DNA of 64,000 nucleotides from Endomychus coccineus (GCA_958510875.1 CAUEHT010000002.1:868001-932000), one strand, 5' to 3'; shown: positions 36,266 to 49,793, numbered from the stretch's first letter. The notes: generated by a model not told the origin, from the letters alone. Numbers and translations are program-made.

Positions 36266-38348
36266 AGATAGTTCTTCTTAGTGTTTTACATTCCTCTATT
36301 CTGTAATTTCTGAAGTGAGGCTTTGCTGTTTTTATCTAATGAATATATTAAGGAAGCACAGTAATCAAAATGAGGCTGTATTATTGTTTGATAACTTTCA
36401 AATATAAATAAGAAATAATCAACCTTATCCAGTAAAAGAGCTGCTCAATTACAAAGAATCTTTCAACTCTAATGCCTTATGCTTGTCGAAAGGTCCTCAG
36501 TATTTTAATAGTATTTTTAGTGGATAAGGGTGTTTATTTCACAAGTCAATGAAAAACAATTTATTAAGGATGGTATTTAAAATTTATAGTATTTGACATT
36601 AATACATCAGATGTATCACAGTTGGAGAATCTCTTATTAAATTTACATCAAGATTTTCATAAATGATAATAAATTACAATAAATACAACTAATTACATAA
36701 TAAAATTTTAGATAGATCATAATAAAACACCATAGTATATTACATAGCACTACTTTCAATGTCTTCAAAATTAAAACCTAGATACTCATCTATACTATAG
36801 AATGTTTTATTTTGTAAAAAAGTTTTCATTTTGTGTTCAAAATTTCTGATATTTAAATTTTTAATAGATTCTGGTAGAACATTGTATAATTTTATGCTAT
36901 AGTGGCCTTGTCCATCTCTAGTTTTATTGATTCTGTTGAAGTTGACAACAAGATTGACCTTTCCTCTGGTGTTATATTCATGATAGTTGGAGTGTTTAAC
37001 ATAAGCAACTAGTTTTTTTTTTACATGTGTTATACAATTTAATATAAAAACACTTGTAAAAGTGAGCATCTTCAAGGATTTAAATTTTTGTTTAAAACAC
37101 GCTCTATATTTTAGGTTTGCCAACACTCTTATGCACCTTCTCTGAATTGCAAAGATCCTTGAGGCCTGCGCTGAATGACCCCAACATAGTATTGCATATG
37201 TCATATGTGAATGGAAATAACCATAGTATGCATTCATCAATACATTCTCTGATATTGTATTTTTTAGATTTCGTATAACGAAAATGACTTTGTCGAGTTT
37301 TTTTGATAGTTGTGCAATATGATGCTCCCATGTCAATCTTGAATCGAGATAAACGCCGAAGAATTTAACTATGTTGGTTTCAATATTTAAATTGACTGGT
37401 CCAAGTGAAAAATGTAAAGTTTTTGTTTTGCTATCATTAATGCTAAGGTTATTAGCAAGGAACCAATTACAAATACTGGTTCGTGTTTCCAAGGCCTGTT
37501 GACTCAATTGCTCCAAGCTGTCCAAGCACTATCATGTGTTGTTGTGTCGTCGGCAAATAAAATAATGTTGTTCTTATACAACAGAGAATTGCTAATGTCA
37601 TTAATGTATATTAAAAATAAGGTTGGCCCCAAGACAGATCCTTGTGGAACGCCAAATGTGATTATTTTATTTGTCGAGTTTTCATTGTTGTATGATACAT
37701 ATTGCATACGATTAGTTAAGTATGATTTAATAAGATTTATACTATTGCTATCCAAGTTGTATTCTTGGAGCTTTTGCATCAACAGATCATGGGACACACA
37801 GTCAAAAGCCTTGGTAACGTCAAAAAAGGAGGCTTGCATGAACTTCTTTTCCTCAAAACATTCTCGAACATAGCTAGTAAGTTTGTTTATAGCAGCTGTA
37901 GTAGAAACATTGTTACGAAATCTAAATTGACATTTATTAAACCAATTATTTGCCTCAAAATAGTATGTTATTTGCCGTTTCAGCACAGTCTCAAAAATTT
38001 TGCCAAAGATGGGTGTAATTGATATTGGCCTATAGTTATCAACATTATCGCATAAGCCTTTTTTGTAAATCGGAACTACTTTAGATATTTTGAGGGAATC
38101 TGGAAAAATGTTAGAGGTGATACATTGGTTTATAATCTTACATAGAGGAAAAACGATCAAATTTAGAACAGTTTTAACTATTTTAACATTTATATTATAA
38201 GTGTCCTTGCTGGGACTATTATTTAAATTTGAAATTATATCTCTCATTTCATTGAAAGTAACTTCTATGAATTTAAATTCTGAATGGAAGACTAAATTAA
38301 TTTTTTTTGTATAATCAATACGATGAGTCTCTAGATGACTACGATGCA

Positions 38349-39353
38349 ATGGCGACTGAATGTGATGTAAACCGTGAGCTCCTACTAAACGAGCTAAATA
38401 AATTAAATAAAAGAGTGATTATTGATATTCTTGTGGCACAGTCGTTGCCAAAAGACATAAACAGTGATGTGTTAAAAAATTTCTTCGGTTTTCTTTTTAA
38501 AACAGACAAAAATAGTGAAAATTGTTGTGATGTCGACGCAGGACCGGTATTCAATGACAAATTTGAATTTGTTGTAAATTCTATGAAAAATGAACTTGAC
38601 GCTATCAAGTCCTTAAACCATCACTTAGAAGCACGTATAGGCGACCAAATGGAAATTATTTCTATGCTAAAAAACACCTCTAAGGGTATAAATTTATTAA
38701 AAATGACTACAAACTGCGACCTTGCCTCTGCGGATAATGGACTCGCCCATGGCAACTGCAGTCGCAGTCGAAACAGCCAGCCGGTGGAAAGAAGAGAGAG
38801 AGACAGACGTCCGGTGGCGCATATCAGACACGGACAGAGTAATGAATGCTCGCTGTCACTAAATCAAATGGGAAACGGAATTTCAGTAAATGCTCTAAAT
38901 CAAAACATTCAAAACATAAACAATGACCTAGTAACAAATGCAAATAATCAGCAAATGGAAGTACCCGAATTAAACACTCGAGTCACAGATATTAGTGGAA
39001 AATTAAAATCCTATGCAGGTGCTGCTCGTAATAACAAGATTAAAAACGCAGTTACGAAAGGCACAAAGGACCTAAACACACTTAAATCAGTCCCTAAGAT
39101 GTATTTTATACATGCTTACCGCTTTGATCCGTCAACAAAAGAACAAGACTTGATAAATGAACTAAAGTCTGATTTAAAAATTCATGCATGCGAGAAAATG
39201 CAGTCCAGAAATTCGGATCTATACGCTTCTTTTAAGATTAGTGTGGATGCAGAGGACGTGAACACGGCCCCATCTCCAGATACATGGCCAACGGGCGTGC
39301 ACGTTAGAAAGTTTTTTACCAGAAAGACGACAACCGAGAGGTACCAACAGTAA
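38349..39353 (+). CDS. LINE-B ORF1 protein
   Basis: 334 residues from ATG 38,349 (MATECDVNREL). The open frame extends 14 codons further upstream only because it runs into LINE-A sequence. The N-terminal half is helical and likely coiled (NELNKLNKR, NHHLEARIGDQMEIISM). The middle is basic and serine-rich (NCSRSRNSQPVERRERDRR). The C-terminal part fits the RRM-like/C-terminal domain of CR1-group ORF1 proteins and ends near WPTGVHVRKFF. It would bind the element RNA. No zinc knuckle is visible. ORF2 starts 36 bp after its stop. Confidence 0.75.
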   Translation: MATECDVNRELLLNELNKLNKRVIIDILVAQSLPKDINSDVLKNFFGFLFKTDKNSENCCDVDAGPVFNDKFEFVVNSMKNELDAIKSLNHHLEARIGDQMEIISMLKNTSKGINLLKMTTNCDLASADNGLAHGNCSRSRNSQPVERRERDRRPVAHIRHGQSNECSLSLNQMGNGISVNALNQNIQNINNDLVTNANNQQMEVPELNTRVTDISGKLKSYAGAARNNKIKNAVTKGTKDLNTLKSVPKMYFIHAYRFDPSTKEQDLINELKSDLKIHACEKMQSRNSDLYASFKISVDAEDVNTAPSPDTWPTGVHVRKFFTRKTTTERYQQ

Positions 39354-39388
39354 AAAACATTCAAAATGTATACAGTAATGGGAAAAAT

Positions 39389-42314
39389 GTGCATGTATTT
39401 GAAAATTATTTAAATAGTAAGTGCATCGGTAAACAGGAATGTACAAACCATACCAGAATTATACACCAGAATGTTAGGTCCTTATGCAGCTCCTACAACC
39501 AACTTGAGGTGTTTCTTGGCGAAGCAGGGGGCTGTCAAGTTCTGGCCGTCACAGAGACCTGGCAAAGCTCACAGCAAATTGAGCTATTCGCTTTTAAAGG
39601 GCTAAACCTAGCCTCACATTTCTCCAGAGAAGTTGGTCAGCATGGAGGATGTGCCCTGTTCGTCAGCCCCAATCTCAAGTACAAAGAAAGGACAGACTTC
39701 ACTTCAATGTCAACTGCCTATGTGTTTGAGTGTTCAGCTATTGAGTGCCTAATAAGTGGAGTATGTTGTGTCATTCTATGTATTTATAAGCCCCCAGAGG
39801 GGAGTGTCGACGTATTCCTTAGCAATCTAGAGGTGATGTGTTCTCAAATATTATCAAAAAAAAAGTACCCCATAATAGTAGGGGACTGGAATATAGATTT
39901 TTCTAGCAATAGCAAAGAAAAACAAGATCTGGTAAGTCTTTTAACTTCTTTTAACTTAGTAACTTTGATCCACGAGCACACTAGAGTAACTCCTACTAGC
40001 CAAACTCTTTTGGATAATATAGCCACAAACCTCCCTCTGGATTGCAAGGCAGGCGTCTTGAGGACATTATTTACAGATCACTATGCGCAGATTCTGGAGG
40101 TATGTGATAAAAATAAAAATATTATCCCATCAACGTACACATATAAACGTAGCTTTAACCAAAAAAATGTTGAAAAATTTAAGTCGCTATTAAAAAAAGT
40201 AAATTGGGACATGCTAGCTCCAGACAATCAAAAAAATAATGAAAATACTCTCGATCAAACGGTAGATAATTTTATGAACGTATTAAACACAAATTTTACT
40301 AAATGCTTCCCAATTAAAAAATATAGAAACAACAAAAATAGAAATTCTTTTAAAACCCCTTGGAAAAGTCAGAAACTAAAATTAATGACTGAGCATCTTA
40401 AGTTAATGCATGATTTGTACATACATAATAGAATAACTAAACTGCAGTTTAACGAATTTCATTCGATCTATAAATATAAATTAGACTCTGAAAAAGTAAA
40501 TTACTACACCTCCAAAATTAACGCATCGGCGAATAAGGGCAAATGTATGTGGTCTCTTGTACATGACTCTTTAGGTAAACCTTTGAAACAAAAAAGTAAG
40601 GAAGGGACAGCAGTGATCCCTGACAATATTGACCTTGAAAATTTACCGGATAAATTTAATAATATTCTTACTGAATTATCCCATTTATTGAATAAAGTGA
40701 ACAAAGGAAAAGTTAACGCACAAAGCGAAATATCCGAAAAATCTATGTTTTTCATTGACATTTCTGAAGCTGAAATTGCCGCTGTGGTGCAGAAATTAAT
40801 AAATAAAAATAGTGCAGGGTGGGATGGATTATCGCCATGTATTGTCAAACAAATACTGTCAGAGATCAGGCAGCCTCTTCTAAAATTGTTCAACAGCTGT
40901 GTAAAGCAGGGGGTCTTTCCGAACGCCTGGAAGATCGCCCTCGTCATCCCAATTTACAAAAAGGGTGACAAAAATGATCTCAACAATTACAGGCCTATAA
41001 GCTTAATTCCGACAATTGCAAAAATTTTTGAAACTATTCTAGCCAATCGCCTATCAAGTTTTTTTAAAAGTACACATTTCTTCAACAATTTTCAGCATGG
41101 TTTTCTAAAAGGAAGGTCCACACACACGGCTCTGTTTGCCTTTGTTCAGCAACTTTACAATGCCCTAGACAAGGGAAACATAGTGGCCTTTTTCTCGATT
41201 TATCGAAAGCGTTCGATGTCATTAACCGGAAAATTTTATTACAAAAATTGCACGCAGCAGGCATCAGATCAAATGTGCACGATTTATGTGTAAGTTACCT
41301 TTCCAACAGAGGTCAAAAAGTTATTATAAAAAATGACAACGAATGCTATGAATCGGAAATAAAGGATATGCTGACTGGCGTGCCACAGGGCAGTGTGCTT
41401 GGACCATTATTTTTCCTAGTGTATATAAACAATCTATCCTCAAACAACTCCACAAACTTTAATATTGTAAACTATGCCGATGACAGTAACGTTTCAATAA
41501 AAGCCAAAGAAATCGCTGATATTACAAGCCACGGGAATGACTGGGACAATGTCAAGGATTGGTTTAATTCTAATCAATTAATTCTGAACGAGTCTAAAAC
41601 ATCATGTGTAATCTATAAAACACGACAATCAAATGTAGAATCTCCACCTACCTTGACACTGTCTCAGACGGACCTGGAGGTTTGCAAAAAAACAAAAATG
41701 TTAGGTGTCATGTTAGATGAGCACTTAAGTTGGGATGACGAGGTTGCTTCTCTAGGCTCTAGGTTGAACAAGACATGCTACGCACTCAGAGTGCTAAGAA
41801 ATAATTTTAATTTAGACATACTAAAAACTATATACTATGCGAATTTCTTTTCTGTCATGAAATATAGTATTTTACTATGGGGAGGAACTTCCCATATTGA
41901 GGAAATCTTCAAAATCCAAAAACGAGCTGTCAGAATAATGACACGTAAAAACATGACGAAACTTGCAGGGGTACTTTCAAAAAGCTTAACCTTCTCACGG
42001 TGTATGGGGCTTACATTTTTGAATGTCTTATGTTTTTAAAAGTACATGATAAATCTTCTTTTGCAAACGATAAAATAGTACATCGATATGAGACAAGAAA
42101 CGTGAACAAAAGTTACAGATATCCCTCTCACAATCTTAACTTGACTGAATGTGGGACACATTATGGAGCAATTAAATTTGTTAACGTGCTTCCCGCTGAG
42201 TTTCGCGAAGGATCCCTTGCCATAGCTAAATTTAGAAATGGCATTTTAAAAATTTTGTGTGAGTGCGAACCATACTCTCTTCTAGAATATGATGGCTACG
42301 CACGCAACATGTAA
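39389..42314 (+). pseudogene. LINE-B ORF2 (endonuclease and reverse transcriptase), two frameshifts
   Basis: Starts at ATG 39,389. An apurinic-type endonuclease comes first (IIHQNVRSL, VTETWQ, GDWNIDF, FTDHYAQ; about residues 20-230), then the RT fingers (IYKKGDKNDLNNYRPISL, GFLKGRSTHTAL). A one-base loss in a T run near 41,190 shifts the frame inside catalytic motif A. The next frame (41,248-42,039) carries GVPQGSVLGP, NYADD and the thumb. A second slip near 41,960 moves the C-terminus to the frame ending at 42,314. Everything needed is recognisable, but the enzyme as it stands would be truncated. About 975 codons in total, normal for the family. Confidence 0.85.
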
Positions 42315-44008
42315 AATTATGTATCTTATCTTTTTTTCATTTAATTAGTTCTTACTTATAATATAAAATATGTACTAGTAATGATGTATGCATGACTTTT
42401 ATACACTTGTCATAATGCATGCACATTTTTCCCTTCCCTTTGACTGTATCTCTAATACAAAAATGTTTGTTTTCTTTTCTTTTAAACTACATATTGTATC
42501 TTTTGAGATCAATAAACTAAACTAAACTAAACTATAGGTTCAACACCGAGGTGTCATTATTTTGTAAAGGTGGAAGATTCTTGACAAGGGATTCTGCTAT
42601 ATTTGTAAAAAAAATATTTAAATCAGTGGCACAATGCGTTTTGCATATTTTTTGAATTGTTAATGTATTTATCGTTAGCTTCTTTTTTACTTTCATTAAT
42701 GTCCTCACGATACCTTCCTTAAATTTATTAAGTGATTCATTGGAAACAATTTGTGGATTAGTTTTATTTAAACTGCTTGATAACGGCAATTTTTCTGTAC
42801 TTTGTCTTAAGTTGTCATTGAACCAATGTATTTTAGGTATGTTAGGTTCGTTTTGTTTTATAAATTTAGTTTTCATTGGGAAGCTAGAATCACAGACATA
42901 TATTATCAGATTTGAAAAATGATCAAATTTGTTATTTACATTTATTTGAGAATTGTTTACAAATGACCAATCTACTTTATCTACATAATTATAAAGTTTA
43001 AAGAAGCCTTGTTCTGTTATTGGTCTGTAGGTTATTCTGATTTTATTATTTAATGATGTTTTGTTTTCCACTTCAAAATTAAATGATATAGAAAGATGCT
43101 CAGATAAATTGGGATCTGTTACTGTTGCAACATAACAATTGCTGTTAAAATTGGTAAATATGTTATCAAGAGTTGCTCCGTTTCTAGTATAGTTATGAAC
43201 AGTTTTATGTAGTCCGTAGGATTCAAACATATTACATAGTAACTGAGATTCTTTACTATCTGAATGGAAATGTACGTTAAAGTTCCCAGTTATTATAGTA
43301 CCTTTGTGTAATGATAGCTTATTAAGTGTTGCATCTAATCTATTTAAAAATATGTCAAAATCCCCAAGAGGTGAGCGATAGATTGTCAGTACCTGTATAT
43401 TGTTGTACATTATACCTGCTATTTCAAAATGTATTTCATCAGATATTTCTTGAGTATCAAAAGCTAACGAATTGCTTCTATGATATTACTTGTAAAAATA
43501 CCCACTCCTCCATGTTTATGCGTTGTTCTGCAAAAAGCTGAGAGATTTACAAAACCACTTATGTTCAGAGTGTTCATAATTCGTCAGATCCCAACCAATG
43601 TTCATTTATACAAAGTATATCATAACTTTTACCTATTAAAAAAGCTTCTAGTTCTGAAGTTTTGTTCCTTAGACATTGAATGTTATAATGTAAAATTTTA
43701 GAGAAGTTTGACATTTTAGAGGTATCGAGTTTGTTATTAAGTAATTGATATTGATTTGTTTCCATTTCTAATTTTCGTTTCTCATTGTTAATTTTTTGAA
43801 CTAATACTGGACAGTTATAATCGAATGGGGAATGATTCGAATCCAATTTTAAAGAGAATTTGTCATTTGCTTCTACACGGTTGGGACATCTGTTTGATTC
43901 ACTATCACAATTATTACCAGAGTGATCATGATTGCCACATTTCAAACAAACACTTTCTATTTCACAGTCTTTAGCACTATGACCAAAACCTGAGCAGTTA
44001 TAGCACCT

Positions 44009-45797
44009 ACAGGCTCTAGTTTTCGATTTGAGCAATTTTCATTATTATTATTACATTATGGCCGCCCAAAAATTGGTATTATATCGAGTTGAATAAAAAT
44101 ATCCCCAACTCTTGTGTCAGATTAATTAATTTGACGTTTCTAAGAATGCCAAATTTCGCAATTTTATACGAAATTTTAAACACTCAGATGTCTTTGGCGC
44201 TTCGGACTCCGGGATTTTCACGTGGCCTATCGAAATTAGAAGGATTAAGTTATCTAAAAACACAATTGCATGAACGCCAGATGTCCTATGTAATAAGCTA
44301 GGAACGAAATGATTTTGACATATGCCTCGAAGAGCTCGCTACGCGTCAGTTAGAGTTTATACATTTTACCTCGATCTTGTTAATTTGGGGCCGTTTCGTG
44401 GCCCGTGCGGCCGGCGCCAGCTGTAATAAAGTCTTGTTTGATATGTTCCGCTAACATTTATCCGCTTCGGGTATATTTTAGTAGCTAGAAAATTCCCTTT
44501 GGTGCTTCGCACGTCAGACGTGCATAGCTGAGACCTGAGAGTACCTGTTTCTATTTGGATTAAATTTTCGTATTTAAAAGACATTTTGGGGCCCGAGACT
44601 ATGCTATTAAGTTGACCCGGTTCATAATCTAACGACATGGATCGAAAACCGCACTCCAAATGTCCCCTTAAAGTCGTAGGAGGGAGCAATATTTTTGCAC
44701 TTTTCTAACTCGCGTGCTACGCGTTTCTCGCGTGAACGTCATTCGATTTATGGAAAATTAACTATTTCAAAACAGTTTTCGACCCGGTTTGGCGCCATCC
44801 CGACCTTTTAAAAGGTTCAAAGTTAACGTTTCAATCATTTTTTGGGCTCGCTTTGCTCGCATATTTTAGCTTGTCGTGTTCAAAAATGTTCGTCGATTAG
44901 GTCGAAAATCGCATATTCCTAGTTTGATTTTTAGTAACTTGACTACCAACTTAAACTGCCGCTTATTCCAATACCGACTAGTTGATTTTACGGGCTACGC
45001 CCCGCTAAGATGCAGTTTTTTATGTGCAACGCCTTTGTAAGGGTTTAGTCGGATGGTGCGTGTTTACCTTTATGTGAGGCGTATGAGCACCTTTAGGTAG
45101 TCACTCTGGCAGTTGTTGGTTATATAGAGATGGGTACGCGTTTACAGAAACTTTTACTATTAGCACGTGTCACAAGTTATTCTATGGTTTGGATCGTATG
45201 TCACTTTGACATTCATAGGTTAGATAGATTGAGAGTGGTAGATATTCATAGAAGAATATAAAATTGGAATGGAGTCAAATCTTAGTCGAAGGTATAGTTC
45301 TGGAGAACTCTCTTGAATTTGTGACGTACGTCACTTGGCCAATTCTAGGTTATATAATTCAATCATTGAAACTTCAAGTATTGCAAAAGAAAATGCTCAT
45401 AAAATATAGTCGCTCTACAACTACATGGCTCCTCAAATACTATACAACAAATTAAAATATTGCAACTCCACTTTTTCAAAATTAAAATGTCTTTGAATCA
45501 TTGATATTGTAAAATACAAATTTAATTAATTCATTGACGGAAGTACATTCTGATATTAACTTGTTTAAAAATCTTTGGCACTTTACGAAAGAATCTACAT
45601 ATAGTTACTATAACAGTTACTTACTTATACGGATGTTAAACGAGTATCATTTTCATTACTTATTTGAATGAAAAGCAACTCTATTTTTCCAAAAGTACCT
45701 ACCTATTTTAACTAAACAGAGGAAGGTACCCTATAGAAAACCGTTTATTTATCCAAAATTAACCATTTCAAAACAGTTTTCGACCCGGTTTGTGGCT
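44009..45797 (+). repeat. NWYY unit, copy G (5' truncated)
   Basis: Begins abruptly in the ACAGGCTCTAGTTTTCG leader just before the NWYY ORF, directly after LINE-A. It continues through the GC hairpins, unit tail and LINE scraps. It ends at 45,797 within the block that normally leads into the transposase fragment, where satellite begins. Confidence 0.7.
44058..44454 (+). pseudogene. NWYY ORF, copy G, broken
   Basis: 397 bases with the extra C near codon 4 that copy F has. A tyrosine codon is TAG (about 44,300), a change shared with copy H. The end is altered to MFR then TAA. It combines the C-type segment EILNTQMSLALRTPGFSR with the E-type LSYLKTQLHERQM, a combination not seen in any intact copy. 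Confidence 0.55.
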
Positions 45798-46147
45798 TGT
45801 AGTACATTCTTCGAAATTTATATAAGGGGTTTTGTAGGGTAAATCATCCACGTACATTTTAAGGAACTTATGATACACTCTTCGAAATTCATAAAAGGAT
45901 TGTGTAGAGTGAATTATTGCCCGACAAAATCAGGTAATATATAAGTCTTATAGAGCTTCTTTTGGAGCATATATTCGTCAGAAAAAAATCCCATTCACGT
46001 ACAATTTGAGGAACTTATGATTTATTCTTTGAAATTTATAAAAGGGGTTGTGTAGGGTGAATTATTGATCGACAGAATCAGGTGGTATCTAGCAAATAGC
46101 TACACTTCAAATAATCGAGGGAGAACCTCCACCCCTTCTTGGTTGAA
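45798..46147 (-). repeat. 147-bp satellite, inverted fragment
   Basis: About two monomers of the satellite at 56,050-57,150, in the opposite orientation, ending in the GATACCACC/GGTGGTATC junction that also borders LINE-C at 56,045. No gene. Confidence 0.8.
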
Positions 46148-47480
46148 TATAAGAATAGAATAAGAATAAATTTACAATAAGAGAAATAATTACATTAAGT
46201 ATAGTATTTTATGTGACATGTGTAAAATAAAAGAAAAATTGGAATCCCATGTAAATTCTCATTTGAATTTGTTTCATGGGAATAGAGTTGTAAAAAGTTA
46301 GGATAAGTACGATTAATTAGTATTTAGCAATATAACAACCAGAAATAAACAAAACGTATACATATACATACATAAATACATAGATAATTAAATAAGTAGG
46401 TAAATAAGTAGACCAATTATTAAGGATCAGAACAAAAATTCAAGAAAGACTTAAAAGAGTCTAACACCAATAACAATAATAATTGGATTCTAGCAAAACT
46501 GAATTTTTAGTTGCTGCACACTAAGTATGTTCTTTAAATGACACATTCTGTAAACAATGCCTCTTAATTTTTTTATCATTTCTTGGGCATGTATATCCCA
46601 TTTTACTAATTTATCTATTGTGACTCCTAAATATTTTAATGAAGGGACAATTTCTAAGCAGGAATCGTTACGTGTTTTTAATCCCTTGAATTCTGGTTGC
46701 CCCCTCACATAAAAAGAGAACGTAAGTACTTTTGTTAGATATTTTATCTTCACCTGTATACTTATTAATGTTACTTGAATTAATAATAGACACGACCTCA
46801 TTTGGAGTTGTACTGTACAAGAACATGGATCTAGGACTTCTATTTTCATTAGTGTGAGTGTCAGTTTCATGCCTTCGTATTTTTTTTTGCATAAGTTTTA
46901 CCTATGTTAGCAAAGCGTTTATTGAAAGCATTTGAAATATCAATAGGAGTTTTTACAATCTCATCACTTTCAAGCTTCAATTCCTTGATTTCCGATTTAT
47001 TTTTGATCTTTTTGTTCTCAACTTTATTAATTGTTTCCCATAATGCTTTATTAGACCCTACGTTATCCATAATTTTGTATTTGAAATGATTACACTTAGT
47101 TTTATGAATGAGGCCATTGAGTTTATTCCTGTATATTTTATAACAATTATTAATAGTCTCATTATTTGGATATTTTATATATTGCTGGTAAAGCCAATTT
47201 CTAGTTTTTATAGACTTCAAAATGTCTGCTGTGATCCACTCTTCTCTTTTTATGTTTTTATTATAAATGATTTCAATATTAAGAGCCTTATAAACTGTGT
47301 CCCAATTTTCATCCTTCAATGATTTCCTTAATTTATCCTCGTCTATTTTTGTCACCAATGAGTCATTTTTTACACCTTTAATATGATTTATATTAAATGC
47401 TAGTAAAGTGGAATAGTGATCTGTTATGGTTGTCTTTATGATAGCAGCAGTAAATTCTGTATAAAGTTTATTTTTCATTT
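46148..47480 (-). pseudogene. LINE-C copy with internal deletion (left arm)
   Basis: Minus strand. The 3' UTR and tail are at 46,148-46,490. The thumb (SLKYLGVTIDKLVKWDIH) comes next. Upstream is the linker between endonuclease and RT (ITADILKSIKTRNWLYQQY; 47,478-46,867). The whole RT palm, with GVPQG and YADD, is missing: sequence passes from GEDKISNK directly to the thumb. The copy at 54,041-55,985 has the same deletion point. Non-functional. Confidence 0.8.
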
Positions 47481-48045
47481 AAATATGATCAATACAAGAT
47501 TTGCTTGTATTGCTTTCCCTCTTATCTCAGACAATGTCCTATGCTGCTTTGTAATTGTACCCCCTAATTCTCAACATTCTAACAAATAGGTACACACAAT
47601 TACCTCTCCTTGTAAGAAAAAAAATTGTAATACCTACCTTATTAATATCAAGCTAATTAATTTTCAGCATTGCCATGCTAAATGCAATACAATTTTGTAT
47701 GTTAATCTCTCAAGCTGCTTCCTCAATTATTTTCAATGCTATTTGCAGTATCTGTGAAGTTACTCTATAAAAAAAAACATTAATCGTACCATAAAATTTC
47801 TTATGAATATTGTGCTAGTATTTTCTTAACATGCTACCTACAATTGACTTCTTTTTGTAGATAGCTCAAGCAGCCTTTTACTTCATTTTCAGTCCAAATT
47901 ACAGTCTCTGAGGAATGAGAAGAAGCTATTTTATAAAAAAATCTATTAGACGTTGAGGAAGCCTAAGCATTCTGTCTGAAGCAGAATGACATTCTCTTTC
48001 GAGCTACCATAAGGATACACCTTCTCAGTCTGTATGCCATTCGAT
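47480..48045 (-). repeat. Block shared by both arms of the inverted duplication
   Basis: AT-rich sequence with no coding frame (TTTTTTCTTACAAGGAGAGG, CTTCCTCAACG, CATTCTGCTTCAGAC read on the minus strand). Its inverted partner is 53,470-54,040. Parts also occur singly at 51,160-51,345. Confidence 0.6.
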
Positions 48046-49793
48046 AAGATTTCTCAAACATATCGGTAGCAGAACCATTGTAAAAACCAATTCCCAGTAT
48101 TAAAACTGTACGATCTACCCTTTTTGTTATAAATACAAAGATACAGAATTTATTCCTATTAGTAACTTGCAGAATGCAATTGTGTTTCGTTTGTACCTAC
48201 ATGTCTCAAGCAAGTTTGTACATATCTATTTTTATTGCTAGATAGTCTCAGAGAAAGTTATGTTATAAAAAATCTACTACCCGTTGAGGAAGCATTTTTT
48301 CTTTTTTCAGCTTTGAATCTGATATACTTATGCCAGGAATAATGAAGAAAAAGGGTGCATTTCATTATTTAGTTTTCCTCCTACCTTTATTCTTTTCATA
48401 TATACATTTGCAAAGCTCAATTTGAAGTATTGAAACTGTACAATCTATCATTTGTAAACTTTCCCGTCATCTCTCTTAATGTTGTATAACATCCATATAG
48501 TGATGTATACTTTGTCGAAAGTATACCTTGTGGCAGCAACTTCATTGTTCAAGACTTTTATAATCATTTTCATGCATGTACGTTTCCATACAATTTTGAT
48601 AACGATTTGGTGAAATTTTTCCACCAACTGACATATGTATGAAATGATAGGTACATGTAAATTGAACATTGAATGCTTTCCTTTCCAAGAACATATGAAA
48701 TACTCTTGTATACATCTTTCCTTATTCCATATAATTTATCCATATTTGGCATTGAATTCTTGAAAGATGCTATTATATGTATCATAACGTTGTATCTACG
48801 TTGAAAATGTGAAATGACAACTCAGATCCTAAAACATAATACATCATACACATGTATATGAAAATATCTTCATTGTATCTATAGTAACATAACTCGAGTA
48901 CATTGAAAGGCTTGTACTTTGAATTTGAAGTAATTCTGAGTGAATCCAATGATCGTGTTGCTACTGGAAGATGCTACGCTTACTGTAGAATATGACACAT
49001 ATCTTGTTATGTACCTTAGTAAATCAGTTGTACTATTATCCTACATGATGTACATACCTTTCTTAATCGTTTTGTTATTCTTTCAATCCCTATGTACTTT
49101 AGTTTGTTGCAAGAATATGTATGTAGGCACCATAATTGATATTCTCAATTTATCTATTTCTAAAATAAAATATGGAAAGTCTTATTGTTACACATTGTTC
49201 AGACATACCTCTAGAACGTTTTTTAATAGATGGGGCCCCACGTTCATATCTTATTCATGTAGTTTTGTTGACTTTTAGTTAGGGACATGTTGTTTACTAC
49301 ATATAACTCCCAGACTATGAATAAGGTTAGATTTTGGTGAAATAAGACCATAGATTTGTTGCATAGGTTATTAAAAAGATTCTAGAGTCGATATGTATGC
49401 TTTTTCCTGGGCCAAAGTACCGGAAAATGTAGAAATGTACTTGTACCCCTAGGAAGTATACCTTCGTCCATGGACCATTTAGGGAGTTTCTGAGCAGTAT
49501 ATAGCTATTTAAGATCTCTTGGTATTATTTCTACATCGTTTTATTATACATACACCTCCGAAATCAGTTCTCTTCGTGAGTTATCACTTAATCCTTACAT
49601 AGGTTACCGTCAAAACACGTCAAATCTTTATGATTTATTTTAAGCTACTTAGCGGCATTTTTGGGCTACGTCTTGGACTATAGTTTGGTTCCATTTTAAC
49701 ATTATCGATGACGATTTTTTGAATGGTGAATTTTAATTGAACGTAGAGGCCTTAGTTTTCAATTTTGGAAAATTTCCGAGAAAATCTTGCAAT

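Larger units (their letters stand above)
32590..36270 (+). repeat. NWYY unit, copy F (type 2)
   Basis: Antisense block in its diverged type 2 form, then type 2 upstream sequence, a frameshifted NWYY ORF (34,163-34,559), the basic ORF (34,682-34,873), LINE scraps and the transposase fragment. It is followed by the same 230 bp plus LINE-A as unit D. Its upstream half resembles inverted copy I, which shows units have exchanged halves. Confidence 0.7.
38321..42533 (+). mobile_element. LINE-B (CR1/Jockey type), nearly full length
   Basis: 4.2-kb element inserted into LINE-A: about 28 bp of 5' leader, ORF1, ORF2 and a 3' tail of repeated AAACT units (42,513-42,533). Compared with LINE-A copy 1, two bases of target are missing and 20 unmatched bases (with ACACCGAGGTGT) follow the tail. 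No target-site duplication is evident. It is the youngest large insertion in the window, judged by its two readable ORFs and its position inside a duplicated element. Confidence 0.85.
36540..44008 (-). mobile_element. LINE-A copy 2, split by LINE-B
   Basis: Two minus-strand parts, 36,540-38,320 (RT and C-terminus) and 42,556-44,008 (zinc knuckles and endonuclease), separated by LINE-B on the plus strand. The RT part is open for 281 codons (38,349-37,504) up to FADD, then has the same frameshift as copy 1, and continues as a 261-codon C-terminal frame (37,525-36,740). The zinc-knuckle/endonuclease start is one open frame of 153 codons. The left flank (36,260-36,540) matches that of copy 1, so the two copies are products of one block duplication. 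The 5' side is cut at 44,008, where NWYY unit G begins. Confidence 0.85.

Noticed and set aside
38339..39446. Minus-strand ORFs of 70-89 codons over LINE-B
   Set aside because: They are shadows of LINE-B ORF1 and ORF2, which carry the domain motifs.
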